Shown: positions 13,101 through 24,265, numbered from the stretch's first letter. The stretch is DNA of 64,000 nucleotides from Liolophura sinensis (GCF_032854445.1 NC_088295.1:57457249-57521248), one strand, 5' to 3'. Notes: generated from the sequence alone by a model not told the origin. Made by a program: numbers and translations.

Positions 13101-16100
13101 CACTGTCAGGAAGCTGCCAACTTTTCCATGGTAGCCTGCAGATCAAAAAGATAATTAATTCCCCCGGTAATAATGGGTTGTATTATGATATGGTTATGGG
13201 AAGATCTGCCAGCAACCTGCTTGTGGTACATGTGGTGGGATTCCCCGAGCTCTGCTATATTTACTTCCACCATAATGCTTGTCGCTGTTGTATAAGTGAA
13301 ATACTCTTGAGTACAACTTAAAACTCCAGTCAAATAAATAAGTATGTTATAGCCTCAGTCTGCCCTGTTTGACATTATTTCTACAAAACCACTTCATTTA
13401 AAGGCATAGAATTTGTTAACTTTTTGTGTCTACCATCAGAGCAGAAGCGTACGGAAAATGAGTTACAGTGCTTCAAGTCTTACAGAGTTATGCCCCCTTT
13501 TGTTGTATATTGGTTTTTCATTTTTCATTTCACTGTTCACATTTTTGAAGAAGCACTTCACTTTAGGCAATCATGTGGATTGTGATCATCCACACTAACC
13601 CTTATAGCGTTGTCACCTGCCATCACAGGTGTAACTCAAAGATCCTGAACTCGTTATTGCATCCCTCTTGTGACCTTAGTTCAGATCATATCATTTCAAA
13701 GTCTTATTAAAACATGACTTGCATATTACTTATATTCTTGGTATAATCATCTAGTAGACCAGCACAAATAGTGGTCATTTTAGTGTCAGTGTGCTTCAGC
13801 TGGAGAGTGTTTCTGTCATGCTACTTTGAGTATAAGTTCACCACACCAGTTTGGCTGTTATACTGCATGGGTACACCTTGCTGACATAAGATTGTGACAA
13901 GGATGTCACACCTAAAAAAAAAAAACCAAACAAAAAAACCCAGTAAAACACCAGAAACACAGAAAAGAAAGTCTGCAGTGAAACTTTACTGTAAATATAT
14001 GTTCAGTTATTCAGTATTCTTTTACGTTTCAGGCCTTTGTTTCATATTTGCGATCAGTCTTTCTGATGCACAACAAAAAAGTTTTTGATGTCCACAAGCT
14101 AGATACAGAGGCATTTTCAAGGTAAAGATTAGAATTTGCACTTTGTTTGCCATTTGACTTTTAAATGCTTTCAGTTTGGAAGGTATTAGAGAAATTGGGT
14201 ATGAGTGTTTTTGTTATTGCTCGTAACACCTGCAAATGGTCGCAGGTTTTCCCCAAGCTCTGTCCGGTTTCCTCCCACGGTAATGCTGAAAACAAATGAA
14301 ATATTCTTGAGTATGGGGTAAAACATGGATCAAATAAATCAATAAATAAGCCATTGCTGTTGTTGCAGCACGTGCATTTTTCATTAATTCGTACGTGGGA
14401 AGGTCTTCCAGCAACCTGCGGATGGTCGTGGGTTTCCCCCGGGCTCTGCCAGGTTTCCTCCCACCATAATGCTGGCCGCCGTCGTATAAGTGAAATATTC
14501 TTGAGTATGGCGTAAAATACCAATCAAATAAATAAATATTTCATTAATTCCAGTTCTTTTTAAAGTTTTTTGCTTTTTCATTGCTCTATCATTTATTTAT
14601 TTATTGTCATTATGCTTTTAATTGACCTTCCCTTCCATTTTGCTCTCTGTCCATGCCAGTCATCATGCCCAGGAACTGAATCACTTTGTAGGCAGATGAG
14701 ATCAGCATCTCTATGTTGGTCAGTAGGCGCCATTGCTTTGCACAGTTTTAGGAAGCTGGCATATTTAGGGATGAAAACGGATCATTATAGGATCTTTTTC
14801 ATCATAGTTGTAAGGCATAAATTTCAGGTTGAAAAGGTTGAAAGTTTACAATATAGTTGGGTCATAGTTTAATTCCATTGTCTGTTAAGGCTGGCAATTT
14901 AAATGCGCCATTGAGGGCTCATTAGTTCAGTTTTGTTGTCATGGTAACATGTGTGTTTGTTGATGTGGTTTCAGATCTCTTGGACTGGCAATCCCTCCAA
15001 GAGTGCGATTCCTTCAGCGTGATCAGAAGCGCCTGGAACTGAAGAAGGCAGAGGCAGAAAAGGAGAAATCTGGTGGTGCAGGAGAGGACAGTGGTGATGT
15101 ACTGCTGGCAAAAATAAAGACCAAACTTGTTGAATCAGAATCAAATGATGAGTCTGACGACGAAAGTGAGGTGAAGAAGACTCCGAAAAGACGTGTTCGT
15201 GACATTGATTATACAAGGACTAAGAAATCAGAATCAGAATCTGATGCTAGCTCTGAAGACTTAGAATCTGATGCTAGCTCTGAAAGTTCACAATCTGATG
15301 ATTCTGAACAAAGCGAAACAAAAAGGACTAAAAATACTGTTGCAAAGTTGAAGCCAAAGAAAACGGATGATGTTAGTTTAAATTTTTATGTGGATGATAA
15401 TGAAGATTTTCTGCAAGTGAAAAATACTTCCCTGCCTGAATCAGATGATGATGATGATGAGGTAAGTAATATTTGTTTATACATGGTGGTCTGCACACCA
15501 AGAGTGTTTGTACTGTACCAATTGCACATGGCTGAGTTTTGACAATTTTTGTTGTTAGTAATGTTAATTACTGTGTGGGTCTGTACATTAAAAGTCAAGA
15601 ATTTTTGTCTTGAGCAGGAAATTTGTGGATTCTGTTGCTGTTACACTCCATTGCACATGGGTGGCCATTCTTGCAGTATAATTTTTGTTCACCAGTATCT
15701 TACCAAAGGTCAGTGGTTTATTCTTCCAACCATAAAACTTGCCACCTTCATACAAGTGAAAAATTCACTTCCTTAAACAACAGTGAGATGCCTCTATGGG
15801 CAAGGGGGGTTAGCATGCCAGCGTGGCAAAATGACCCAGAAACCTCTGACTGATGCAGTCACTATGAGTTCAAGTCCAGCTTATGCCAGCTTCCTCTCTG
15901 GGCATACATGGGAAGGTCTGTCAGTCTGGTCATCAGGATTTCTTCCCACCATAATGCTGGCCGCTGTTGTATAAGTGAAATATTTTTTAGAGCCGCGTAA
16001 AACACCAATCAAATAGATAAGTTAATGAAAATCAGTCAAACTTTTAAATGAAATGCTTCTTATCAACTTGGTGCTGTTTCACAGAAGGCTGTTAACAAAT

Positions 16101-18879
16101 GGATTATTTCACATTCATACATGATTTTTTCACAGGATGTTCACCAGCCACGTGGAAAAGTGTAATGGTTTGCTAAATCCTCATTTACATAATGTAAAAG
16201 TAGAAATTAATTCTTTTTTTTAGGATGGTGAAGGTGAAGAGAAGCTGAGTAAGAAGAAAGCAAATTTGAAACCCCTGACCAAAGCTGCTGCTGCCAAGAA
16301 AATACTGAAAAAGAAACTGAAAGTCAATTCAAAGATTGTATTTGATGATGAAGGGGAAGTAAGTTTTAGAATACAAAGAGGTGTTTAAGTTGTCTGGTTT
16401 TGTCTTGCATTTTTGGGAATGTCCTTCCCAAAATTATTGCAGTTATTATTATGACATATTAAATTATTACATTATAAATTAAGCAACATAAACATGGTAG
16501 TTTTTTTTCAAGAGTGTTCTGTACTTCCTCCACGGTCTCTGTAACAAACTAATGATTCTGAATCTAGCTCCTGGTAAGTTCACTTGTATTTCCAGCCATG
16601 GAAATGTGAGGTGCGCTGTGTAGAACTGCAACCAGTTGGTTATGAGAAACTGGAAATGAAAAATAACATTTGGAGGAAAAGAGAAGGACTAATTATTTCA
16701 ATTAATGTTTTTAGGCAGTCCAAGATGTCCTTAAGAGTGGTCTAGTGTCCAAAGAGATAAAGGAGATGGAAGAGGAGGTGGTGACAGAGGGAGGCATTAA
16801 TATTGAGGCAGCTAAGAAACTGATGAAACTCCAGGATCAAGTGGACAAGAAAATCTTCAGAGAGAGGGTCAAGAAGATGCACAGGGTAAAATAATGTGTC
16901 AGAGATGGACTTAAGAGTTTCAGGAAAGAAAACCTGTATTTCAAGTGTAGCGTTTTTCAAGGGACACATTTTGCTAGATTTTGATTCATCCATCTTATGT
17001 AGCCACTTTTTTGTGAAGTTTGATTAATTTCTTATCAGAGAATCGTAAATGTTGGCGACCCAAGTATTGTTTTAAGACCTTTGTGAATAAGTGAAGGTGC
17101 ATGTTTACATGCCAAACTTAAGTTGACATACAAGACTTTTACCCTGTTCGCATGATCAAAATTTAAGATGTATCAAATCTGAAACGGCTTAAATAGAAAC
17201 AAGCTGTAAAAATGTGGGCGTTCTCTTGACCATTTAACCCAGCTAGTTTAAAGCCTGCTTAAGACTGAGTACTAGCAACATCACCCTGAGTGCTACGGTC
17301 AAAAATGTGTATCTGGCACAATTTGTCCAGTTAAACTGGCTCAAGCTCTGAAGCTTTTGTAAAGGCGAGTCATTGGAAGGAACTCAGATTGTAGTTAGTA
17401 CATTGTTCTGCAGTAAAGAATCAGTACACAAATTTTAAATTTCCTAGAGCCAAACATTTTAGTTTGGTAAATACAGGCCCTGAACCATAATCAAAAATAG
17501 GTTTTGGATATTTAAGAATCATATTAACAATAAGTCTTAAACTACATATTTGATGTGTTTGCCTTTAGAAGCATTGGTATAGACAAAAATGTCTGATTTA
17601 TCGATGCAGCTGGAATTGTTTTCTTTTGTTTTCAGTAACTATGTAACTAAGTATTCAATTATTAGGACAGTTTTTACCAAAGTATATACATTGGTTTCAG
17701 AAGACTACTTTGCTTTGGCCTCTTGTAATATATCACAAATTAATTATGTTTTTAGGAAAAGCGCCTAAAGCAGAAGGAGCTGAGGAGGGAGAAGGAAGCT
17801 CAGAAGAAAGGCATGCAAGTTGTTCTGGTATGCTTTTAAATTATATATTAAGTAGGCTAGAACATTGGATTGATTATCAACCATGTTTTGCGGCATTTAC
17901 AATTTGATGACCTTTTTTTTTTCTTTGTTTTATTTAATTTTTTTATTCAGGTTGAAAAGCCGCGTGAATATTCTACTTTAAATCACAGTCAGACTATAAA
18001 TGATGGCTTAGAAATAATAAATTTTTGATTTGCCTAATTGTAAAAATCTGAAATCATGCAAATGTGGCGGTGTAAATATGCACATTGAAAGCTCACTTTT
18101 ATTACAATGTTTAACAGGTATAGCAGATAATGTAATACTTTTGAGATTTTGGTTAAAAGAGTATTTGACAATACAAACTTAAGTGTGACACAAATTTCTC
18201 AATGTTTAGGGTGGACAAGACAGCGATGAAGGCGAAGAGGAGGGAGAAGGGGAGGTATGTCTTAATCAGAAGCAGGATGATGACTCAGATGGATCTTTCA
18301 ATTCTGAGGATTATGATGACTATGGTGGTGAGGACAGAAACGTGGAGGTTTCAGGGGAAGTAGAGAGCCCAGAGGAGAATGAGCAGAGTGATGATGAAGA
18401 AGATGAAGACAGTGATCGAGATGATGAGAGTGGAGATGATGAAAGCAATGATGATGATGAAAGTGGAAGTGATGGAAGTGATGAAGATGAAAGGTAGGTT
18501 GTTCAGATTATGCTATTTACCCCCACCATTTTATACTTGTTGTTATAAAATGTCATCACCAATGATGTTAAAATACAGGAATAATGATGTTTAACATGGA
18601 TTTTCTCTGTGAGTCAATATTTTGCTGTAACAGTGCAGTGGTTGATATTTTTATGCTGACTTGCATTTGACAATTAGTTACTTCCAGTTTTTCAAACTTG
18701 TGGATCTCACTGTAATTTGTGGATAATTCAGACTTCTTTATTTCAGGCCACAGCAAAAGAAAAGAAGGCTTGAGGCTCCATCGGGGAATAAATCTAAGAA
18801 GGCTTGGCAGAAGCTAGATAAATCTGGACTGTCATTAGGCGATGAAGAAGCTTTGGCTCTGAAACTGTTACAGTCATGA
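4178..18879 (+). CDS. DDX10: DDX10, DEAD-box ATP-dependent RNA helicase (ribosome biogenesis), complete, 19 coding exons
   Basis: Coding exons: 4178-4360, 5302-5362, 5512-5642, 6373-6531, 7383-7503, 8381-8495, 9315-9411, 10072-10176, 10349-10511, 11286-11370, 12197-12298, 12849-12936, 14033-14121, 14975-15461, 16224-16358, 16715-16885, 17756-17827, 18210-18493 and 18747-18879. All introns are GT-AG, all phases agree, and the sum is 2781 nt (about 926 aa; human is about 875). Motifs by residue: Q motif near 90-98, Walker [10 protein letters not shown] 111-119, PTREL 148-152, TPGR 196-199, DEAD 221-224, SAT 252-254, [10 protein letters not shown] 370-379, HRAGRTAR 400-407. A conserved post-helicase segment (about 440-510, ending [13 protein letters not shown]) and a long Lys/Glu/Asp-rich tail follow, as in DDX10/Hca4p/Dbp4. 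The family acts in the nucleolus in pre-rRNA processing of the small subunit. The start is the first ATG of the open frame and gives MNKYGKDF. No TATA box was recognised. TTGATTTTAG just before the ATG could be a 5' UTR acceptor. Confidence 0.96.
6162..6225 (+). mobile_element. SINE-A core fragment in DDX10 intron 3
   Basis: GGGAAGGTCTACCAGCAACC and TGTGGATGGTTG match the family core, followed by TTTCACCATATTGCTGACC. No head or tail is recognisable, so this is an old relic. Confidence 0.6.
7228..7362 (+). mobile_element. SINE-A 3' half (diverged) in DDX10 intron 4
   Basis: CTCCGGGCTCTATCTG, TTTCCTCCCTCTTTAATG, GTAGAGTTCGGCATCAAGCA and CACTAATCAAATAATAAATAAATAAA preserve the order of the core 3' end and tail. 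It ends just upstream of the exon 5 acceptor at 7383. Confidence 0.7.
8697..8730 (+). repeat. G-rich tract (G-quadruplex motif) in DDX10 intron 6
   Basis: Four G-runs of 5, 6, 8 and 4 with short loops on the coding strand. It would be present in the nascent transcript. Confidence 0.75.
9348..9760 (+). repeat. Exon-derived minisatellite: DDX10 exon 7 3' part plus donor, 5 copies
   Basis: Copy starts are at 9348, 9431, 9514, 9597 and 9683 (period 83, 83, 83, 86). Copy 1 is the real 3' part of exon 7. Each later copy repeats the coding stretch ([19 protein letters not shown]-like), the GTGAGATAACC donor and the short spacer. Copies 1-3 are nearly identical; 4 and 5 are diverged and share a 3-bp insertion (TTTATAGACCAG / TTTATGGACCAG in place of TTAGAACAG). 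None has a proper polypyrimidine acceptor, so I regard copies 2-5 as intronic. Read-through past the first donor hits an in-frame TAA at once (GTG AGA TAA). Confidence 0.9.
10789..10925 (+). mobile_element. SINE-B copy in DDX10 intron 9
   Basis: AGATCTGAAATCAAACCCGG (B-box type), TTCAGTAATACCAACTTAG, TTCAGCACTGAAAGG and CAAGGC...CACCATCATAATG match the copies at 12328 and 43120 in order. Target duplications were not found. Confidence 0.6.
11040..11170 (+). mobile_element. Composite SINE relics in DDX10 intron 9
   Basis: GTGGTTTACTCTGAGCGCTCC...TATAAACCTGACC resembles the 3' part of SINE-D. Directly after it, GGGGAAAACTCATGACC and TTTGCAGGTTGCTG are a minus-strand SINE-A core piece. Both are decayed. 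Confidence 0.45.
11689..11833 (-). mobile_element. SINE-A copy (diverged) in DDX10 intron 10
   Basis: TTTATTTCATTGGTGTTTTTC (tail side) leads to TGGTGGGAGTAACCTGGGC, GTCTGCAGGTTACTGGCAGA and CGAGAGGAAGCCAGCATGAG. The head is missing. Confidence 0.75.
12328..12500 (+). mobile_element. SINE-B copy in DDX10 intron 11
   Basis: A tRNA-like head, TGGCCTAGTGGTGAGAGCAT (A-box region), and AGATCAAACCCGGGTTGGGT (B-box region) precede a unique body with CTCTTGGTGCTCAGCACTGA and GGGTGAGGTG. This is the clearest SINE-B example here. Confidence 0.7.
12704..12815 (+). mobile_element. SINE-C copy in DDX10 intron 11
   Basis: TATGTATGTCACATGTAGGA, AGTTCATCAGTAACTTGCCA and AAGGACGGTGGTTTAATC define the family order. 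It ends in AATTAAATAAGTAAATAC, just upstream of the exon 12 acceptor. Confidence 0.65.
13194..13343 (+). mobile_element. SINE-A core and tail in DDX10 intron 12
   Basis: GGGAAGATCTGCCAGCAACC, ATTCCCCGAGCTCTGC, CACCATAATGCTTGTCGCTG, AAGTGAAATACTCTTGAGTA and CCAGTCAAATAAATAAG. It is 5' truncated near the start of the core. Confidence 0.85.
14225..14348 (+). mobile_element. SINE-A 3' part in DDX10 intron 13
   Basis: ACACCTGCAAATGGTCGCAG, AAGCTCTGTCCGGTTTCCTC, TGAAATATTCTTGAGTATGG and GATCAAATAAATCAATAAAT. It lies 30-40 bp upstream of a second, younger copy. Confidence 0.85.
14391..14538 (+). mobile_element. SINE-A core-only copy with target site duplication, DDX10 intron 13
   Basis: Starts at GTACGTGGGAAGGTCTTCC and runs through an intact core to CAATCAAATAAATAAAT. 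It has no tRNA head, yet a 12-bp duplication TTTCATTAATTC flanks it exactly (14379-14390 and 14539-14550). It therefore inserted in headless form. Confidence 0.92.
15664..15782 (+). mobile_element. SINE-C copy in DDX10 intron 14
   Basis: TTCACCAGTATCTTACCAAA, GGTCAGTGGTTTATTC, CAACCATAAAACTTGCCACC and TTCATACAAGTGAAAAATTC follow the family order. The 5' end is not resolved. Confidence 0.55.
15787..16020 (+). mobile_element. SINE-A, near full length, DDX10 intron 14
   Basis: Head GCCTCTATGGGCAAGGGGGG...ATGAGTTCAAGTCCAGC, then core and tail ATCAAATAGATAAG. The core lacks the CAACCTGCGGATGG block (internal deletion). It follows the SINE-C copy almost immediately. Confidence 0.85.
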
Positions 18880-19265
18880 CAAGAGATGACCGATATCAAT
18901 GAAAATGTTTGTCACATATTTAACTGATATCATTGAAACTGTTACAGTAGTAACAGGACACAACTGATATCACTGAAAATGTTTCAGCGATGACAACAGA
19001 CAATTGATATCAGCAAATCTGTTACACTCATGACAGCAAGCCACAGAAATGAAGTCATGCACTTTTGTCATAAGAACCAGTCTTTCAATGTGAAACTGTC
19101 CCAGACATCACCAGAAGACAACTGATATCAGTGAAAGGATCCTTATCAAACTGCATGAGATATTTCAGTATTGTTACAGTCTTCACTGGAAGACAGCTTA
19201 CATCAGCTAATATTTCAATGGGAATCTGTTGCTGTATTCACCAGAAATCAGTTCACATCAGTGAA
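18860..19265 (+). repeat. About 40-bp minisatellite spanning the DDX10 stop codon and 3' UTR
   Basis: Units begin at 18860, 18900, 18934, 18974 and about 19013, again at 19090, then become degenerate. The unit has the order TGAAACTGTTACAGTCATGACA, AAGACAACTGATATCA. The first unit encodes the last residues and the stop, TGA inside CAGTCATGAC. Later units keep the same words outside the frame. Confidence 0.8.
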
Positions 19266-19490
19266 TGCTTTTCATTGTGCACTTTCCTAAAACCCATATG
19301 TACTGGTAGGGCCTACATAAAATACTTTTGAGGGGTACTTGAAAAAAAACATCAAAATATCATTTATATCTTTCTGAGGAAATCAAGATTTCGTTGTTTC
19401 ATTATGATTGTGTAATGAACCAGGATAGTTGCCATGATTATTGTATTTTGACTCGTATTGTTGGGATTAAATAATATTTGTTTTGGAAAA
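18880..19490 (+). other. DDX10 3' UTR (probable) with candidate poly(A) signal
   Basis: Non-coding sequence after the stop. An ATTAAA hexamer at 19466-19471 lies in a T/A-rich stretch and is the best candidate poly(A) signal. The transcript end is inferred only. Confidence 0.45.
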
Positions 19491-20144
19491 TGAATACAAT
19501 AATAATTGAATGTATCTATATACATCCCTCCAGAAAATGATGGGCAACCTTAGTTAATATACCAAACACAACTCTGTGTAAAAGATAAAATTCCTTGTTG
19601 AGTCTTCTCTATAGTTTCACTGGTTTACCATATGGCCTTGTTTCGTCATGTGCTCTAGTTTTTGTTATGGGCTGTAATTAAAAGCAAAAGCAAGGAGAAA
19701 GAGCTAAAATACATTCACTATCTTAAAAAATATTTCTTGAACATTAAAAAATGCATTTCAATATTTCAGTTTTAAGTTTGGGTTCATGGCCATATTCATA
19801 ATGCTGGCAAAGTTTTCTTTTTGCTCAAACTATGCATTTATATTCTAAATATCTGAGTTGATGTATTTGTGCTCATTATATAGAGCAGCTTGGAAGATTT
19901 TTGTTACTAGCCAAAGGTGAAGGTAACATAGTCCCATGCAGTGACGTCATTGGTGACCAACAACATAAATATAGCCCAACAAAGGTCATCTTCGTATTTG
20001 AATAGATTTTTTTTCTATTCACGGAAGTTCAAAAAATTGAAAGTATATTAAATGCTGTATTTAGTAATACTTTTTAACTTCAGATGTGTTAAAGATGATG
20101 TTCTTTTAATTTTGAAGTATGTAATGTTCACTATTTTAAGGATA

Positions 20145-20236
20145 CGTGGCAGATGCTTAATGTAAGTGGAAGAATGGGCACTGAGATTTGCGTGGCAGGT
20201 GCTTAATTTAAGTGGAAGAATGAGCTCTGAGATTTA
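20145..20236. repeat. Two-copy 46-bp tandem duplication
   Basis: CGTGGCAGATGCTTAATGTA and CGTGGCAGGTGCTTAATTTA open the two units at 20145 and 20191. Both continue AGTGGAAGAATG and end GAGATTT, with a few substitutions. Confidence 0.85.
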
Positions 20237-20427
20237 CACTCAACGGACTTACAATTAATCCCTCGCTTTCACTGTTCGCAGAAATTTTGGTTACAAAGTC
20301 TTGAAGTCATGGACATGTAGCAAAGTTGGTCGTTAACGTTTTGAAGGTCTTTGATTTCCCCTAGATTTCGCCCACCCCTGCTGCCATCATACGTAAACGG
20401 AAAATTCCTGATTACCTTAAATGACTA

Positions 20428-20530
20428 TAAATTTCGTCCGTGACTAAACTTACTCATTTTCCTCACATTTTGAGTTCGATTGATTTTAGAAAGGTGTTTT
20501 GAGGTTTGCTTGGAATATGGGATAATATTC
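20428..20530. repeat. Dispersed repeat, copy 1 (second copy at 41280-41360)
   Basis: AATTTCGTCCGTGACT, TTGATTTTAGAAAGGTGTTT and TGAGGTTTGCTTGGAAT align in order with 41288-41360 (ATTTCGTTTGTGACTT, TTGATTTTACAAAGATGTTT, TGAGGTTTGTTAGGAAT). The family is unknown. Confidence 0.6.
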
Positions 20531-20979
20531 TGCTGGAAAATTGTAAGTGAGCTAAAATAGTATTTTTGTGACATTTATTTACCTCTAAAAATGCACTTTT
20601 GTGGGGGAAAATGTTAGGTCATTTAGGGTATAATGTTAAACAACAAGCTGCCAATCAATCGAGGGTCTTTTTCTGTAAGTATGTGTGAAGCATTAGAAAG
20701 AACATTATAAGAAGATAGCCGCATATACATTAGAAATGAGACTGGCATACAAGACCTGCTACATCCTATTGTGGTATATATGAAAGAAATAAGGTGGTGA
20801 AGTGACCTTCAAGGCTAAACAAAACAAACTAATGATTCTCACAACCATGCATTTAGTACATACTGTAAATCTTCAAACTTTTCAACCACTAAAGCACTTT
20901 ATGCAGTGAAATTAATGCATAAAATTATTACGAAAATGGACACTGAAAGGATTTATCCGTGTCATTCATATACACTCCA

Positions 20980-21244
20980 GGGGGCCTCCGTGGGTCAGTC
21001 GGTTAGTGGCACTGGCGCAGCGTGGTGACCCAGAAGCCTCCCACCAATGGGGTCGCTGTGAGTTCCAAGACCAGCTCATTCAGGCTTCCTCTCCGGCCGT
21101 ACGTGGGAAGGTCTGACAGCAACCTGCGGATGGTCGTGGGTTTCCCTTGGGCTCTGCCCGGTTTCCACCCACTATAATGCTGGTCGCCGTCGTATAAGTG
21201 AAATATTCTTGAGTACGGCGTAAAACACCAATCAAATAAATAAA
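20980..21244 (+). mobile_element. SINE-A, full length
   Basis: Head GGGGGCCTCCGTGGGTCAGT, B-box region GTGAGTTCCAAGACC, intact core and tail CAATCAAATAAATAAAT. Weak flanking similarity (TACACTCCA / TACCACTCCA) may be the target duplication. It is about 2.1 kb past the DDX10 stop. Confidence 0.93.
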
Positions 21245-21778
21245 TGTACCACTCCATAGGTTTTCTCAGAATGTTTCATAATACTGGTTGCAGAGGCGGT
21301 TTGATAAGGTTGAAGAATTAGGCTAGCTGAGGGGCCATTAAGAGTGCGTTACGGCCTTCTTTCCTGATTACGTATATAACTCGTATATACATATATGGCC
21401 TTCATACTGTTACCGAGATATGTATGTATGTGGGTAATTATGTAGTGATGCATGGCGATGGTACACGATATGTATAGCACAGAGGGGAAGTTTTCTATGC
21501 ATCTGTGGAGAAAAATTACTTTTTTACGATTTTACCATTCTTCCTGATTTACAGGATTTCATCTCGCGAAATCTCGTCTTCATGGATGTAAGCTGTGAAA
21601 AATGCAAATTTGGTTACATAAAAGCATTATTTTAATGTATTTTTAAAAGGTTTTGTCAAAACAATAGGACAAAGAGTTATAAATACGTTTCTGACAAGCC
21701 CTTTGCTACATGTAGTTGTTAATATCTGACATGGAGAAAAGGAAAATATATTCTTTACATGGGAAACATATTATGACC

Positions 21779-21890
21779 CCTATTTATTTATTTATTTATT
21801 TATGTATTTGACTGGTGTTTTACGCCGTACCCAAGAATATTCCTAATGCGCGGGCGATCAACATTATGATGGGAGGAAACCAGCCTACCG
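21779..21890 (-). mobile_element. SINE-A 3' end, long (TTTA) tail
   Basis: TATTTATTTATTTATTTATT, GACTGGTGTTTTACGCCGTA and CATTATGATGGGAGGAAACC. The rest of the core and the head are absent. Confidence 0.85.
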
Positions 21891-22889
21891 TATATATGCC
21901 ATTTCATATTTCTGTTTGTATACTAATTAAAGGTATCCATGTTCGTGCTATATTTATAGTTGGCATCACGTGCTTGTAGGATTTGTAATTAAAACTGGGT
22001 CAAGATGAACAAATACTAGTAACCGTTTTCAGTGATGTAAATAAAAGTTGGTAATAAAATACAATGAAAATCAGGAAGTTCCATAAGGAACATCATGTAA
22101 GATAAAGGAGTATATTTGGTCGTCGAGGGCTGTTTTCCGGGTGGGTCTTCAAGGGGATACGGTGGTAATAGTAGAGCACCAAGATTGCGGCCAGTAAAGA
22201 CAGTTCAAGTAGTATTCAAACAGAGCGCGTTTGTGGAATCAATTAGAGACGAAGAGATACCGTGAAATGCCTACTCGAATGACGGACGTAACCCGAGCGG
22301 CTGACGGTTGAGAGACGAACGCTTTCGGCCAGCTCTTTCGTCTGCGATCGAAATGCACGAATCCGCCCCACCACTCAATCAAGCCATTAGCGGGCACGTG
22401 GCGCGGGTAAATCTTGTTTTTGCTTTTCGTCGATTTAAGCCTTGTGTCGACAGTTACAGCTCTTGATCACTGTTTAGGATTCTCCCCGGAATGCCGCCAG
22501 TTGAACAAGGCGAACGGGTTAAAATTGACAGATTTTTATCCAGCCTCTACACAAACATTCAAATCTGCTACTGATATTTTCTTCTAGAAAATTGTGCCTT
22601 GTGTCAAAGTATGGCGGCTTAAACGGCCTCCTCAAAGTGGCAGAATCCAGATCGGGTATACTCGGCAACCCCCAGCACGCCTTCAAGTAAAAGATAGTTT
22701 TAACATTTGATACAGGAAAAGAAATATTGTTCATTCTTAAATTATCCTCACAAAACAAGCTAATGGGCTGTATGCATTTTAAGACAGATATTAATAATTT
22801 TCAATACATTCCCGTTGAGAAAAAACTCGGCTGGATTTGTTCGTGCGTGAGAGATGAGCTATACCTGACAAGGGGCATCTACCCATCGT

Positions 22890-23187
22890 GGTGTTTTACT
22901 ATCTGTCTTGTTGCTTTTTCTGATAAATCTTACACCTTCTTCAAGGAAGTAACAAACTGGAATAATTTGACTTGTCTTAGTCGTGTGTAAAGCAACGATT
23001 TATTGATAAAGAGGCCTATATGTTAAAATTTAAGAACTGGTGTTTTACTATCTGTCTTGTTGCTTTTTCTGATAAATCTTACACCTTCTTCAAGGAAGTA
23101 ACAAACTGGAATAATTTGACTTGTCTTAGTCGTGTGTAAAGCAACGATTTATTGATAAAGAGGCCTATATGTTAAAATTTAAGAACT
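22890..23187. repeat. Perfect 149-bp tandem duplication
   Basis: 22890-23038 and 23039-23187 read the same at every base I compared, from GGTGTTTTACTATCTGTC to TTAAAATTTAAGAACT. No SINE or transposon signature is present in the unit. Confidence 0.92.
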
Positions 23188-23981
23188 GAAATATTGAAAA
23201 CTTGATGAGGTAAACTTGCATGCATATACACATGCAAGTAGATATCTATTAAATATAAAGTGATAGGTGTTGTTATTTCCATTGAACTATAGAAATAATG
23301 TTGTTGATGTTTCAAGTTAAGATAAAAAACCAAAAACGGTATGCTTAATTTGGTGCACGTCCAGGGCTAAATATGAGAATTTATTTTGGACGAGTTTGTT
23401 ATGTATAGGCAAAGTATGGGTGTATAATCTTAATTATAAACGCCTGTATAAATTAGCCGATTTCTACCAAAATGATACGTGATGTCCATGAAAAGGTGAT
23501 TGCGGGAACGCCAAGACTGATGGAGCTCTTCGTTGTTAGAGGTAAATATATACATATACAAGATTCGTTTGAAGCTGTCTGCTCGCGCGAAGATGAAATA
23601 TTCACAAGACTGTGACTTGCATCCATACAAGTTTAACACGAGTGTATATCAAATGCACCAGTATATATGTGTTTGTGAACAAAGTGACAACAGGTACAAA
23701 TTTCCTAAGGAGCAAAGTGGAAAATTTATAACAAGGGATTGTTGCACCTGTCCGAATTGTGGAAAGAATTTCCCGTAATCGCCTAGCTGCTCACCCTTCA
23801 AGAACGTTGCACCTTTGATGCGCATGCCCTGTAGTCTACATATAGTGAAGTAAACTGGGTGGCTATAGCTGATGTATACAGCTTTGAACTGACCATTTCC
23901 TTAGCGGATAGTATAAGCTCTAAATAGGCTTCTAACTTTCAAAGTGTTTCTACATAGGCCTATTAATTCTACATAGCATTA

Positions 23982-24265
23982 TTCAGTTATATTTTGTTAT
24001 CATAAGAAAGTCTGTTGTCAGAGTGACGCGAGGATGTATTCTTTTATTGGAGCAGGCTGTATTCTGCCATTGCAGTTGATCATTCTGTTAAACGCAGCGC
24101 ATATATAGGCCTATTCTGTTAACTTAACCCAATGATTGTATTATTGACTGAGTTGAACAAATGACATATTATGGGCCTAACTGTTAGCCTATATGTTATA
24201 CATGGTCAGCACCATTCAGGCGATAGACTTAAAATTAACGGTTAAAATTAACAGATTACGTGTAT
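23982..24265. mobile_element. MITE (foldback) copy 2, diverged
   Basis: The left end reads TTTTGTTATCATAAGAAAGT, CTGTTGTCAGAGTGACGCGA, GGATGTATTC. The right end reads GGTTAAAATTAACAGATTAC. These correspond to the terminal inverted repeats of the copy at 33269. The interior differs. Confidence 0.65.

Noticed and set aside
23533-23778. ORF ending CTCPNCGKNFP as a zinc-finger gene
   Set aside because: A single C-x2-C without a second pair, an AT-rich body lacking domain features, and no splice context.
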